This document shows positions 34,889 to 41,994 of a stretch of DNA of 64,000 bases, piece by piece. The notes beneath the pieces are model-generated. The model did no database searches and was not told the DNA's origin. It worked only from the letters and a program-made list of their open reading frames with translations. The DNA is from Prauserella marina (GTDB lineage: Bacteria > Actinomycetota > Actinomycetes > Mycobacteriales > Pseudonocardiaceae). The stretch covers positions 4,452,501 through 4,516,500 of the forward strand of contig NZ_CP016353.1 in NCBI RefSeq assembly GCF_002240355.1, written 5' to 3'. Every line of letters begins with the position of its first letter. The stretch's first letter is position 1. Made by a program: the position numbers and the translations under genes.

Positions 34889-35461
34889 TCAGTGAACGGG
34901 CCGCCAGGCGGGGTCGCGGCCGATGAAGGCCATCAACCTGTCCTGCGCCGGGGCGTCCTCGGCGACGGGAACAGCGACACCGAATTGCCCGCTGTCGCGC
35001 AGCATTCCCTCCACCTCCCGCATGGCGGCGAGCGCGGAGGCACAGCGCTGCTCACCGAGATCCGGTTCGCGGCCGAGTGCCTTGGCGAGATCCCACGAGT
35101 GCATCCACACGTCGTCGGTGTAGAACTCGTCGATCGCCTCGTCCACGGGCTTGTCGCCGGTGTGCGGGTTGCTGAGCACGCGCCCGCCCGGCTCGTCGAG
35201 AATGGCCTGGATATCGGCGGCATGCCGCTTCCACGCCGCGACCGGGTCGGCCTTCACGTCGAGCGCGGGCAGCTCGATTCCCGCGCCGGCCAGGAAGCCA
35301 CGCGACCAGGACACGAGATGCTCCACGACGTCGGCCGCCGTCCAGCCCGCCACCGGACTCGGCCGCGACCACGAACCGGGCTGAGCCGACTCGACGAGTT
35401 CGGTGAACGACGCCGCGTCGTCGGCATGCCGCAGCACGGGCGCCGCTGCTTTCTCAGCCAT
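34889..35461 (-). CDS. TIGR03086-type DinB/mycothiol-associated metal-binding protein
   Basis: The product is 190 aa. SPVAGWTAADVVEHLVSW near 35-52 contains the first metal-binding His of the DinB/maleylpyruvate-isomerase N-terminal fold. DDVWMHSWDLAKALG near 116-130 contains the other. This family uses a divalent metal and often mycothiol or related thiols, but the reaction for this member is unknown. The gene follows the AHSA1 gene by 1 bp, making it the third gene of an ArsR-AHSA1-DinB operon. Confidence 0.85.
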   Translation of the reverse strand: MAEKAAAPVLRHADDAASFTELVESAQPGSWSRPSPVAGWTAADVVEHLVSWSRGFLAGAGIELPALDVKADPVAAWKRHAADIQAILDEPGGRVLSNPHTGDKPVDEAIDEFYTDDVWMHSWDLAKALGREPDLGEQRCASALAAMREVEGMLRDSGQFGVAVPVAEDAPAQDRLMAFIGRDPAWRPVH

Positions 35462-35462
35462 G

Positions 35463-35951
35463 TCAGGCTTCCTTCGCGAGCAGTTCGTCGAGCTTGTCGT
35501 AGCCTTCGTCGACTCCGGTCTCCATGCCGCTTGCCAGCATGCCGTCGCGAGTCTCGAAGTCCTTGACCACGCTGAGCACCCTCAGCCTCGTGCGCCCGCC
35601 GTCGAGCCGCTCGAAGGTCAGTGTCTCCAGCGCGACCGAGTCGGGTTCGCCTTCGTAGGTGAAGGTCCACACGATCCGCTCGGAGTCCCTGACCTCGTGG
35701 AAACTGCCGTAGAACGCGGCGATCTCCTCGCCGTCGCGGTCGTTCGCGAATGCCCACTCACCGCCGGTGCGGGCCTCCCACTTGAGCACCCTCGTCGTCA
35801 GCGAACGCGGGCCGATCCACCGCTGGTAGAGGTCCTTGTCGACGTGCGCGCGGAACACGCGCTCGGGAGCCGCGTCGAATTCCCTGACGATCTCGATCGT
35901 GGGAACCTTCTCGTCGGCGTGAATCCGGGTGTCGTGACTTGTCCTCGTCAT
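35463..35951 (-). CDS. AHSA1/SRPBCC family protein
   Basis: The product is 162 aa from the ATG at 35951, which overlaps the ArsR stop (ATGA). The pattern IVREFDAAPERVFRAHVDKDLYQRWIGP is the classic opening of START-like AHSA1 proteins, and WTFTYEGEPDSVALETLTFERLDGGRTRLRV follows. These proteins have a hydrophobic cavity and in ArsR-linked form are frequent in actinobacteria, with unknown ligands. A longer start in front (36065) overlaps the regulator and is rejected. Confidence 0.9.
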   Translation of the reverse strand: MTRTSHDTRIHADEKVPTIEIVREFDAAPERVFRAHVDKDLYQRWIGPRSLTTRVLKWEARTGGEWAFANDRDGEEIAAFYGSFHEVRDSERIVWTFTYEGEPDSVALETLTFERLDGGRTRLRVLSVVKDFETRDGMLASGMETGVDEGYDKLDELLAKEA

Positions 35952-36319
35952 GATGCGTCCTTCGTCCGTGTTCGGGTCGTGTTCGTGTCGTCCGCCGTGC
36001 TCTCCAGCAGGGCGTCCAAGCGCCGGTACCGCTCCTCGGCCTCGGCGCGATAGCGCTCGATCCACTTGGTCATCAGGTCGAACACCTCCGCGTCCAGATG
36101 GACCGGCCTTCGCTGAGCCTGCTTGCTGCGAGTGACCAGCCCCGCGGCCTCAAGCACCTTCAGGTGCTTCGAGACCGCCTGCATGCTCATGTCGTAGGGC
36201 TCGGCCAGTTCGCCAACGGTCGCGTCGGCGGTGGCCAGCCTGGCCACCAGGTCGCGCCGGACCGGATCGGCCAGCGCCGCGAACGCCCTGTTGAGCCGTT
36301 CCGCGCTCTCGTCAACCAT
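35948..36319 (-). CDS. ArsR-family transcriptional regulator
   Basis: The product is 123 aa. A winged helix-turn-helix spans residues 8-85 (FAALADPVRRDLVARLATADATVGELAEPYDMSMQAVSKHLKVLEAAGLV in two parts). No cysteine metal site is visible, so the signal is probably not a metal. It is the first gene of the operon with AHSA1 and DinB genes and is preceded by two TCAAC-N6-GTTGA sites, consistent with autoregulation. Confidence 0.93.
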   Translation of the reverse strand: MVDESAERLNRAFAALADPVRRDLVARLATADATVGELAEPYDMSMQAVSKHLKVLEAAGLVTRSKQAQRRPVHLDAEVFDLMTKWIERYRAEAEERYRRLDALLESTADDTNTTRTRTKDAS

Positions 36320-36325
36320 GCTTCC

Positions 36326-36341
36326 TCAACTCTCCGGTTGA
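36326..36341. promoter_or_regulatory. candidate ArsR operator 1
   Basis: TCAAC-tctccg-GTTGA lies 7 bp upstream of the ArsR start codon. It shares the exact half-sites and 6-bp spacing with operator 2, 46 bp further upstream. Confidence 0.6.
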
Positions 36342-36371
36342 ATACGAAGCTAGGGCACGAGGTCAGCGTTG

Positions 36372-36387
36372 TCAACCTGAAGGTTGA
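36372..36387. promoter_or_regulatory. candidate ArsR operator 2
   Basis: TCAACCT-ga-AGGTTGA is a 7-bp perfect palindrome with a 2-bp centre, of the same TCAAC-N6-GTTGA form as operator 1. Together the two sites cover the probable promoter of the ArsR operon. Confidence 0.65.
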
Positions 36388-36506
36388 ACAAGCGAGTGCT
36401 TCGCCGGCTGACATGGGCGGACCTCCCGGAACCCGGGACCAGCGACCCTAGTGCCGCACGGCTCCGCGACACTACGGTCGGGCCGACCTCACCACACGGA
36501 GGAGCC

Positions 36507-36983
36507 ATGGCAGAACCCCGCAAGCGACCGGCACGACTTCCACCCCGCTGGTTCATCAGGCTGGCCTGGAAAGTGCACCGCGCCCTGTATCGCGTCACCC
36601 GTGGCAGGCGAGGACTCTGGCCTCCCCGCCCCGGCAAGTGGGGCACCATGCGGCTCACCACCGTCGGCCGTCGCACCGGCCAGGAACGCAGCGTCATCCT
36701 CGCCTACATCCACGACGGCCCCAACCTGGTCACGCTCGCGATGAACGGCTGGGCCGAGCCCGAACCCGCGTGGTGGCTGAACCTGAAAGACCACCCAGGG
36801 GCCGACGTCACGCTTGTCGAGGGAGCACGCCGCGTGCGTGCCAGGGCGGCCGAGGAAGACGAACACGAACGACTGTGGGCACTCTGGCGCGAACTCGACA
36901 CCAATCTCGACACCTTCGCGGCGCGACGGCCCGAGACCGAGGTCGTCATCCTCGAACCGGAATCGGCACCATCCGGGAAATAA
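36507..36983 (+). CDS. nitroreductase/deazaflavin (F420)-dependent oxidoreductase, DDN family
   Basis: The product is 158 aa from the ATG at 36507, which follows ACGGAGGAG. The core MRLTTVGRRTGQERSVILAYIHDGPNLVTLAMNGWAEPEPAWWLNLKDHP (in two parts) is the DDN/Rv3547 family signature, in which the split beta-barrel binds F420H2. The physiological substrate is unknown; relatives reduce quinones or nitroimidazoles. It is divergent from the ArsR operon with its promoter near the ArsR operators, so the same regulator could affect it. Confidence 0.9.
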   Translation: MAEPRKRPARLPPRWFIRLAWKVHRALYRVTRGRRGLWPPRPGKWGTMRLTTVGRRTGQERSVILAYIHDGPNLVTLAMNGWAEPEPAWWLNLKDHPGADVTLVEGARRVRARAAEEDEHERLWALWRELDTNLDTFAARRPETEVVILEPESAPSGK

Positions 36984-37089
36984 GCGCCGTTTCCATGAAC
37001 GGTCTCTCACACCGGTTTCATCTGTTTCGTCCCCTGTGCCGCGAGGCTGACGTGTGTTCACAGCCGAACCACACAGCAAGGAGCGAACG

Positions 37090-37545
37090 ATGAACACGCA
37101 TCACGGAAGGCGATTACTCGCGGCGGCACTGCTCGGCGGCGGCCTCGTGATCGGCGCGGCGGCACCGGCTTTCGCGGCACCGGCACCCGTCGCCGCCCAG
37201 GACGACGACGGTGGTTCAGATGACAACGGTTCCGACAACGGTTCCGACGACGGGGACGACGGTTCCGACGACGGCGCGAACGGCTCGGACGGCTCGAACG
37301 ACCGGGACGATGACGACGCGGACGACGGGGCGGCTCCCGCTCCCGCGCCAGGGGACGACACCGACGCCGGGGACGACACCGACGACGGCGTCGCTCCTCG
37401 CGGGGGCGTCGAGACCGGTTTCGGCGGCACCGCCGACGACACCGAGGGCGGCGCGCTGATCTGGACCGTGGCAGGCGCCACCGTCCTCGCCGCCGCGTCG
37501 GGCGCGATGCTCGTCAGGAGCAGGCGCGGCGAGGAACGCGGCTGA
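37090..37545 (+). CDS. secreted Asp-rich surface protein, probable sortase F substrate
   Basis: The product is 151 aa from the ATG at 37090 after AAGGAGC. A signal peptide (about 1-35, ending APAFAAPA) precedes an Asp/Gly/Ser/Asn-rich spacer to about residue 105. GVETGFGGTAD follows, then a membrane helix (about 122-142) and the basic end RSRRGEERG. This is the sorting-signal layout (motif, hydrophobic helix, positive tail). The sortase gene begins 3 bp downstream. The Asp-rich spacer could bind calcium. Confidence 0.82.
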   Translation: MNTHHGRRLLAAALLGGGLVIGAAAPAFAAPAPVAAQDDDGGSDDNGSDNGSDDGDDGSDDGANGSDGSNDRDDDDADDGAAPAPAPGDDTDAGDDTDDGVAPRGGVETGFGGTADDTEGGALIWTVAGATVLAAASGAMLVRSRRGEERG

Positions 37546-37548
37546 CCG

Positions 37549-38157
37549 ATGACCGCGGATACCACCCGGCACAACCGCGGCGTTCGCCGGAGAATGGTGA
37601 CCGCCGTGCTCGCCGGACTCCTGGCGTCCGCATGCGACGGTGGCGTACCCGTACCGGAACAACGAGAACCCGGGACCCCGCCGACGATCGCGGCTACGTC
37701 CACTGTGGACGACAACGCCGCGGTTCCGGTACGGGTACGCATACCCGGCATCGACGTCGATGCTCCGATCGTGCCGCTCGACACCGATGCCGAGGGCGTA
37801 CTGCCCCCTCCGCCGGGAAATCACCTGACCGGCTGGTGGCGTGCTGGGCCGGAACCGGGCGAGCGTGGTCCGGCCGTACTCGCCGGGCACGTCGACTCCT
37901 ACCAGGGCCCTGCCGTTTTCCACCGCCTCGCCGATCTCACGCCGGGGCAGCGGGTGCTCGTCGACCGCGAGGATCGAACCACCGTCACCTTCACGGTGAC
38001 CAGGCTGGAGCGGCACGCGAAAGACCGCTTTCCCACCCGGTCGGTCTATGGCGACACACCCGGTTCGCAACTACGGCTCGTGACCTGTGGAGGTGAGTTC
38101 GACTCCTTGGCAAGGCGTTATCTCGACAATGTCATCGTCTATACGCAGCGCACCTAA
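37549..38157 (+). CDS. class F sortase
   Basis: The product is 202 aa. An N-terminal hydrophobic segment (16-28) ends at LLASACDGG, which could be a lipobox but more likely is a simple membrane anchor. The sortase domain has H114 (LAGHVDS), C180 (LVTCGG) and R189/R190 (ARRYLDN), completing the transpeptidase triad. Class F sortases are actinobacterial enzymes of largely unknown substrate. The adjacent Asp-rich protein with a C-terminal sorting-like tail is the obvious candidate. Confidence 0.92.
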   Translation: MTADTTRHNRGVRRRMVTAVLAGLLASACDGGVPVPEQREPGTPPTIAATSTVDDNAAVPVRVRIPGIDVDAPIVPLDTDAEGVLPPPPGNHLTGWWRAGPEPGERGPAVLAGHVDSYQGPAVFHRLADLTPGQRVLVDREDRTTVTFTVTRLERHAKDRFPTRSVYGDTPGSQLRLVTCGGEFDSLARRYLDNVIVYTQRT

Positions 38158-38195
38158 GGCGGGTCTGACAATCCCGTTGCCTGCCGCGCGAGGCC

Positions 38196-38216
38196 AGCGC
38201 GGCGGCTCGCCGCGTT
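38196..38216. terminator. hairpin between convergent sortase and GyrI-like genes
   Basis: Arms AGCGCGGCG and CGCCGCGTT (one G-U pair) enclose a 3-nt loop. It lies between two convergent stop codons and may act in both directions, although there is no long T run. Confidence 0.45.
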
Positions 38217-38323
38217 GCCGGAAGGCCCGAGTACGGCCCGGTACGAGGACCTTCCAGTCCCGCACAGCCGTGCGAGCCACCACGCTGATCCCCGCTCGCA
38301 CGGCAGACCGCCTTACCAGCACC

Positions 38324-38950
38324 TCACCCCTCGGCGGCGGCGACCGGTTGCCGCAGGATGGTGCGCAGCTTCGCGGGAGCGACCTTGCGAAAGTCGCTGA
38401 GGTAGATCTCGTGGTGTTTGCCGGACATCCGCAAACCGTTGTCAGGGATGAACTTCTCGTGCAGCGCGGCGAGCACGTCGGCTTCGTCGTCGAAGGAGCC
38501 GACGTGCAACGTCTGCACGCAGCTTCCCTCGGCCAGCGATTCCATACGCACGTCACCGAGCCGAGCTGGGCGGTTCTTCGCGCCCGCCTTCTCGACGGCG
38601 GCGGCGAACATGTCCTCACCGGTCCAGTCGGGCACCATGATCATCAACGTCCAGTCCCATCGCGACTTGTCGCGCGCCGTCGTGAAGGCAGCCATGTCCT
38701 CTCCCCACCACAGACCTTCCAGCGGCATGACGACGTAGTCGCGGCCGAGTTCCCGCTTACTCGCGAACTTCAGGGCGTAGGCGACGGGGTAGAGCGTCTC
38801 GATCGCCTCGGCGAAGGCCGGTGCCGTGTTCGGATCACCGTGACCGTCGATCATGAGATACCGCGTCGGCGGCACCTCGACGACCCGGAACCGGCCTTGC
38901 CGCGCCTGGTAACCGTCGAGGGTCTTCTTGAAATCGATCTTGTCAGTCAT
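38324..38950 (-). CDS. GyrI-like small-molecule-binding protein
   Basis: The product is 208 aa from the ATG at 38950, overlapping the PadR gene stop by 8 bp. Residues 18-205 match the GyrI-like domain (VVEVPPTRYLMIDGHGDPNTAPAFAEAIETLYPVAYALKF in two parts; then WTLMIMVPDW; GKHHEIYLSDFRKVAPAKLRTI). These stand-alone domains bind small molecules and may hydrolyse or sequester them. Coupling to a PadR regulator suggests drug or metabolite response. Confidence 0.9.
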   Translation of the reverse strand: MTDKIDFKKTLDGYQARQGRFRVVEVPPTRYLMIDGHGDPNTAPAFAEAIETLYPVAYALKFASKRELGRDYVVMPLEGLWWGEDMAAFTTARDKSRWDWTLMIMVPDWTGEDMFAAAVEKAGAKNRPARLGDVRMESLAEGSCVQTLHVGSFDDEADVLAALHEKFIPDNGLRMSGKHHEIYLSDFRKVAPAKLRTILRQPVAAAEG

Positions 38951-39467
38951 CGGCAACCTGGACCCGCGTCGCGAGCCACGACCTTTCCGCCTCAAGGAGG
39001 CTCAACGAGTAAGAGAACACCTCACGCGCCGCCGTCGGCAGCGGCTGCTGGACCTGCTGGGTTTCCCGCACCTCGGCGATGCGGGCCTCGACCTGACCGA
39101 GCCTGCTTCGCAGCGCGGCGCGATAACGCCGCTCGGTGAGCAGCGGGAGATTGGCGATGCCCACGAGCAGCGGGTGCGCGACCGGCTGAAATTGCTCGAC
39201 GAAGGCATGCGCGGCGTGCGTCGCGGCCTTTTTCCCCGTCGTCGTCGCGTGAAAGACGCGACGAGACTTCGCCGTGCCGGCAACTTCGCCCGGCTCGACG
39301 AGTCCCCGTTTCTCCATTTTGGACAGCAGGTAGTAGATCGAGGAGAACCCGATGTCGGTCCATTCGCGGATCCCGCGTTGCTCGATGACCCGTTCCAGGT
39401 CGTAGCCGTGCCGGGGACGCTCGATGAGCAGCCCGAGAACGGTCAGCTCGGCGGGAGTCAGCTTCAC
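38943..39467 (-). CDS. PadR-family transcriptional regulator
   Basis: The product is 174 aa. The PadR winged helix is at residues 1-80 (LTVLGLLIERPRHGYDLERVIEQRG, then SSIYYLLSKMEKRGLV), followed by a dimerisation helix region of the Vir_act_alpha_C type. It should repress its own operon, which includes the overlapping GyrI-like gene. An 8-bp palindrome lies 7 bp upstream of the start codon. Confidence 0.92.
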   Translation of the reverse strand: MKLTPAELTVLGLLIERPRHGYDLERVIEQRGIREWTDIGFSSIYYLLSKMEKRGLVEPGEVAGTAKSRRVFHATTTGKKAATHAAHAFVEQFQPVAHPLLVGIANLPLLTERRYRAALRSRLGQVEARIAEVRETQQVQQPLPTAAREVFSYSLSLLEAERSWLATRVQVADD

Positions 39468-39473
39468 GCCAAC

Positions 39474-39491
39474 TATTCTAGCACTAGAATA
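39474..39491. promoter_or_regulatory. candidate PadR operator
   Basis: TATTCTAG-ca-CTAGAATA is a perfect 8-bp inverted repeat with a 2-bp centre, 7 bp upstream of the padR start and just past the DsbA gene stop. The AT-rich palindrome stands out in high-GC DNA and fits PadR autoregulation. Confidence 0.65.
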
Positions 39492-39495
39492 TTTG

Positions 39496-40170
39496 CTACC
39501 GCGCCAGCGCCTCGTCGAGCGCTCCGGTCAGCTCCTCAAGCGAACCCGGCTGGAAGAGCCTGCCGTTGAGGTAGAAGGTCGGCGTGCCTTCGACTCCCGC
39601 CGTGACACCGTCGCGCTGATCGCGGCGAATCCGGTCCCCGACCTCTTTGCTGTCCCAATCGGCCTCGAAGCGGGCAAGGTCGAGACCGATCTCCCTCGCG
39701 TAGCCGAGAAACATCTCCCGCTGCGGCTCGGGCCGATGACTCCACTGCTCCTGCCGTTCGAACAACAGCATGTACATGGCTTCGAACTCGCCCTGCCGCG
39801 CGGCGGCCTCGGCCGTGCGGGCGGCGAGTTCCGCGTTGGGATGACCGCGGGGAACGGGAAAATAGCGGATGACGTAGGTGATGCGCCCCTCGTATTGCTC
39901 CCGGACCTGCTCCATCGCCGGATAGACGGCGCCGCATGCCTCGCATTCGAAGTCGAGGAATTCGACCAGCGTCGCCTTGCCGTCCTCGGCGATGGAAAGC
40001 CGGTGACTGTCCTGGCGCACGAGGACCTCGGCCGGAATCGGCGGCGGCCGTTGCTCACTCTCGGCGGGAGCGTCGTCGGGCCGGGTCACGATGAGCAACG
40101 TCGCGACGAGGACCGTCGCGACGGCCACGGCAGCGACGCCCATGATCGTCAGTACGAGCTTGCGACTCAT
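39496..40170 (-). CDS. DsbA-family membrane-anchored thiol-disulfide oxidoreductase
   Basis: The product is 224 aa. A membrane anchor (about 4-29) precedes a thioredoxin-fold domain with active site C76-E-A-C79 (LDFECEACG) and the cis-proline P197 in EGTPTFY. It probably forms or isomerises disulfides in exported proteins. The gene is divergent from the blaI gene, and two BlaI-type operators lie in between, so its expression may respond to the same signal. Confidence 0.92.
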   Translation of the reverse strand: MSRKLVLTIMGVAAVAVATVLVATLLIVTRPDDAPAESEQRPPPIPAEVLVRQDSHRLSIAEDGKATLVEFLDFECEACGAVYPAMEQVREQYEGRITYVIRYFPVPRGHPNAELAARTAEAAARQGEFEAMYMLLFERQEQWSHRPEPQREMFLGYAREIGLDLARFEADWDSKEVGDRIRRDQRDGVTAGVEGTPTFYLNGRLFQPGSLEELTGALDEALAR

Positions 40171-40260
40171 CCCGTCACATCCGGTGTGCCGACGATGGCC
40201 GCGCGTTGTTTCTCCCGGCGCTCCCGCCGTGGCCCTGAATCCTCATGCCGAACATCTTCC

Positions 40261-40277
40261 TACTATCGCACCTAGTA
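40261..40277. promoter_or_regulatory. BlaI/MecI-type operator 1
   Basis: TACTA-N7-TAGTA in the divergent dsbA/blaI intergenic region. It has the same spacing as operator 2, 49 bp away, and fits the TACTA/TAGTA half-sites of BlaI/MecI repressors. Confidence 0.6.
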
Positions 40278-40309
40278 AGTTCGAGCCATCGGCCGGTGCG
40301 CGAACAACC

Positions 40310-40326
40310 TACTATATGCAATAGTA
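40310..40326. promoter_or_regulatory. BlaI/MecI-type operator 2
   Basis: TACTA-N7-TAGTA, within a longer palindrome of 8-bp arms CCTACTAT and ATAGTAGG (40308-40328). It probably controls blaI-M56 peptidase and possibly the divergent DsbA gene. Confidence 0.7.
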
Positions 40327-40457
40327 GGATCCTCGGTCCTACGGCGAAGGACCGGAAGGCGAAGGCAGGCAGCGCCCTCACTCCCCCGCTTCCCGGGCGC
40401 ACCTGCCTTCGCCTGCCGCGACCGCCGACGTACGATGTGGCTTTCGCGGGAGGTGTC

Positions 40458-40823
40458 ATGCACGGGCTTGGTGAGCTGGAGGCCGCCGTCATGGACGTGC
40501 TCTGGGAAGCGGGCGAGCCGCTCAAGGTCCGCGACGTCGTGGCACGGCTCAGGACGGGAAAGCAGCTTGCCTACACGACGGTCATGACCGTGCTGGACAA
40601 CCTGCACCGCAAGGAATGGGCCGAGCGCGAACTCAGGGGAAGGGCCTACCACTACCAGCCCGCGTTCAGCAGGGAGGAAGCCGCGGCGCGAGCATTGCGC
40701 GAGGTGCTCGATTCCTCCGGCGATCCGGAAGCCGTGCTGCTGCATTTCGTCGCCTCGGGCTCCCCTGAGGAAACCGACCTGCTCCGCAGCGCGCTCAAGA
40801 GCAAGCGGGCGCGGCGCCGATGA
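40458..40823 (+). CDS. blaI: BlaI/MecI/CopY-family repressor
   Basis: The product is 121 aa from the ATG at 40458 after GGGAGG. The winged helix (LGELEAAVMDVLWEAGEPLKVRDVVARL, then AYTTVMTVLDNLHRKEW) and the C-terminal dimer helix are typical. BlaI-type repressors are cleaved after a membrane peptidase senses its signal. The M56 peptidase gene overlaps the stop by ATGA. No beta-lactamase is present in the window, so the regulated function may be envelope stress or the divergent DsbA. Confidence 0.92.
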   Translation: MHGLGELEAAVMDVLWEAGEPLKVRDVVARLRTGKQLAYTTVMTVLDNLHRKEWAERELRGRAYHYQPAFSREEAAARALREVLDSSGDPEAVLLHFVASGSPEETDLLRSALKSKRARRR

Positions 40824-41770
40824 CCATCGCGGTCGCGTTGCTCGCGGGCGCGCTCGCCGCGAGCTGGTTCGTGCCCACGCTGCTCCAGCGAATCGATCTT
40901 CGCCGTCACGATCCGCTCCCGTTGATCGTCGCCTGGCTCGTTTCCATGGCAGGCACCGTGCTCGCCGTCGTCACCGGGGTCGGCCTGCTGCTGGCGCCCG
41001 ATCACGGCGGAGCACACTCCGTACTGGCCGTGATCCACTGGTGCTGGGCGGCGCTGCGGCACGGTTCGCCGCCCAGCACCGACGTGATCGCCGGACTTTC
41101 CGGCGTCGTGCTGCTGCTCGCGTTTCTGGTCCGGCTGCTCGTCGTCGCGGCTCGCGGCGCAGGGCACAGAGCACGCCGGCGCGAGGAAAAGCTCGCCGTC
41201 CTGCGATTGGCCGCGCGACGGCAACCGGGCTCGCCTGCCACCCTGTGGCTCGCGCACGACCGGCCGCTCGCCTTCAGCCTGGCAGGCGGAACGGGGGTCG
41301 TCGTGGCGACCGAAGGGCTGGTCCGGCATCTTGATCGCGGGGCGGTCGACGCCGTGCTCGAACACGAGCGGGCACACCTGCGAGGCCGTCACCATCTCCT
41401 GGTCACCTGCGCCGACGTGCTCAGCGCCGCGTTGCCGTTCACTCCGCTGTTCCGAAACGCGCCCTCGGCCATCAGGCAGCTGGTCGAACTCGCCGCCGAC
41501 ACGGCGGCCGCCCGCTCGTGCGGGCCGTCGGCCGTCCACAGGGCCCTGCTGGGAATCGCGGGCGGCGGAACACCACGCACGGCGCTCGCGATGGGAGACG
41601 AGGCCGTAGAGGTCAGGCTCGCGCGCCTTCGCGGGAGACCCGCCCAGCCCGGCGCCGTGTCCAGGATGATCTTCTGCGGGCTCACCGGCATGACGGCGGC
41701 GGTACTGCCGACGATCACCGGCGCCTGCGTGCTACTCGGCCTCGTCGCCGTCACCTGTCCCGCCGGCTGA
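40820..41770 (+). CDS. M56-family membrane metallopeptidase (BlaR1-like)
   Basis: The product is 316 aa with membrane helices near 2-22, 33-60, 90-112 and 285-312. The zinc motif H182-E-R-A-H186 lies in the middle cytoplasmic domain (VLEHERAHLRG). Unlike BlaR1 it lacks a C-terminal penicillin-binding sensor domain, which is usual for actinobacterial M56 proteins. It presumably cleaves or controls the BlaI-type repressor encoded just upstream. The signal it senses is unknown. Confidence 0.9.
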   Translation: MTIAVALLAGALAASWFVPTLLQRIDLRRHDPLPLIVAWLVSMAGTVLAVVTGVGLLLAPDHGGAHSVLAVIHWCWAALRHGSPPSTDVIAGLSGVVLLLAFLVRLLVVAARGAGHRARRREEKLAVLRLAARRQPGSPATLWLAHDRPLAFSLAGGTGVVVATEGLVRHLDRGAVDAVLEHERAHLRGRHHLLVTCADVLSAALPFTPLFRNAPSAIRQLVELAADTAAARSCGPSAVHRALLGIAGGGTPRTALAMGDEAVEVRLARLRGRPAQPGAVSRMIFCGLTGMTAAVLPTITGACVLLGLVAVTCPAG

Positions 41771-41994
41771 CCCTGCCCCACGACGGCCGATCACGCGGTC
41801 CCGGCTTCCGGTCCGGTTTGGACGGACACGCCGATCCCGATGCGCCGAGGTTCGCATAATGACCAAGATCGGTCGCGCGCGGGACTGCGCACAAGCCATT
41901 AGACGACATAGCGTGGACGTACGAACCCGTGGAGTGACGATTGGTTCCGACCGGCTCGCTTCAGGCACGCCGAGGATGGGGATGTTCATCAGTC

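Noticed and set aside
25649-38260. DosR-type boxes at 25649-25664 and 38245-38260
   Set aside because: Both lie between convergent genes rather than in promoters, so a dormancy-regulator site is unlikely; weak terminators or chance are better explanations.
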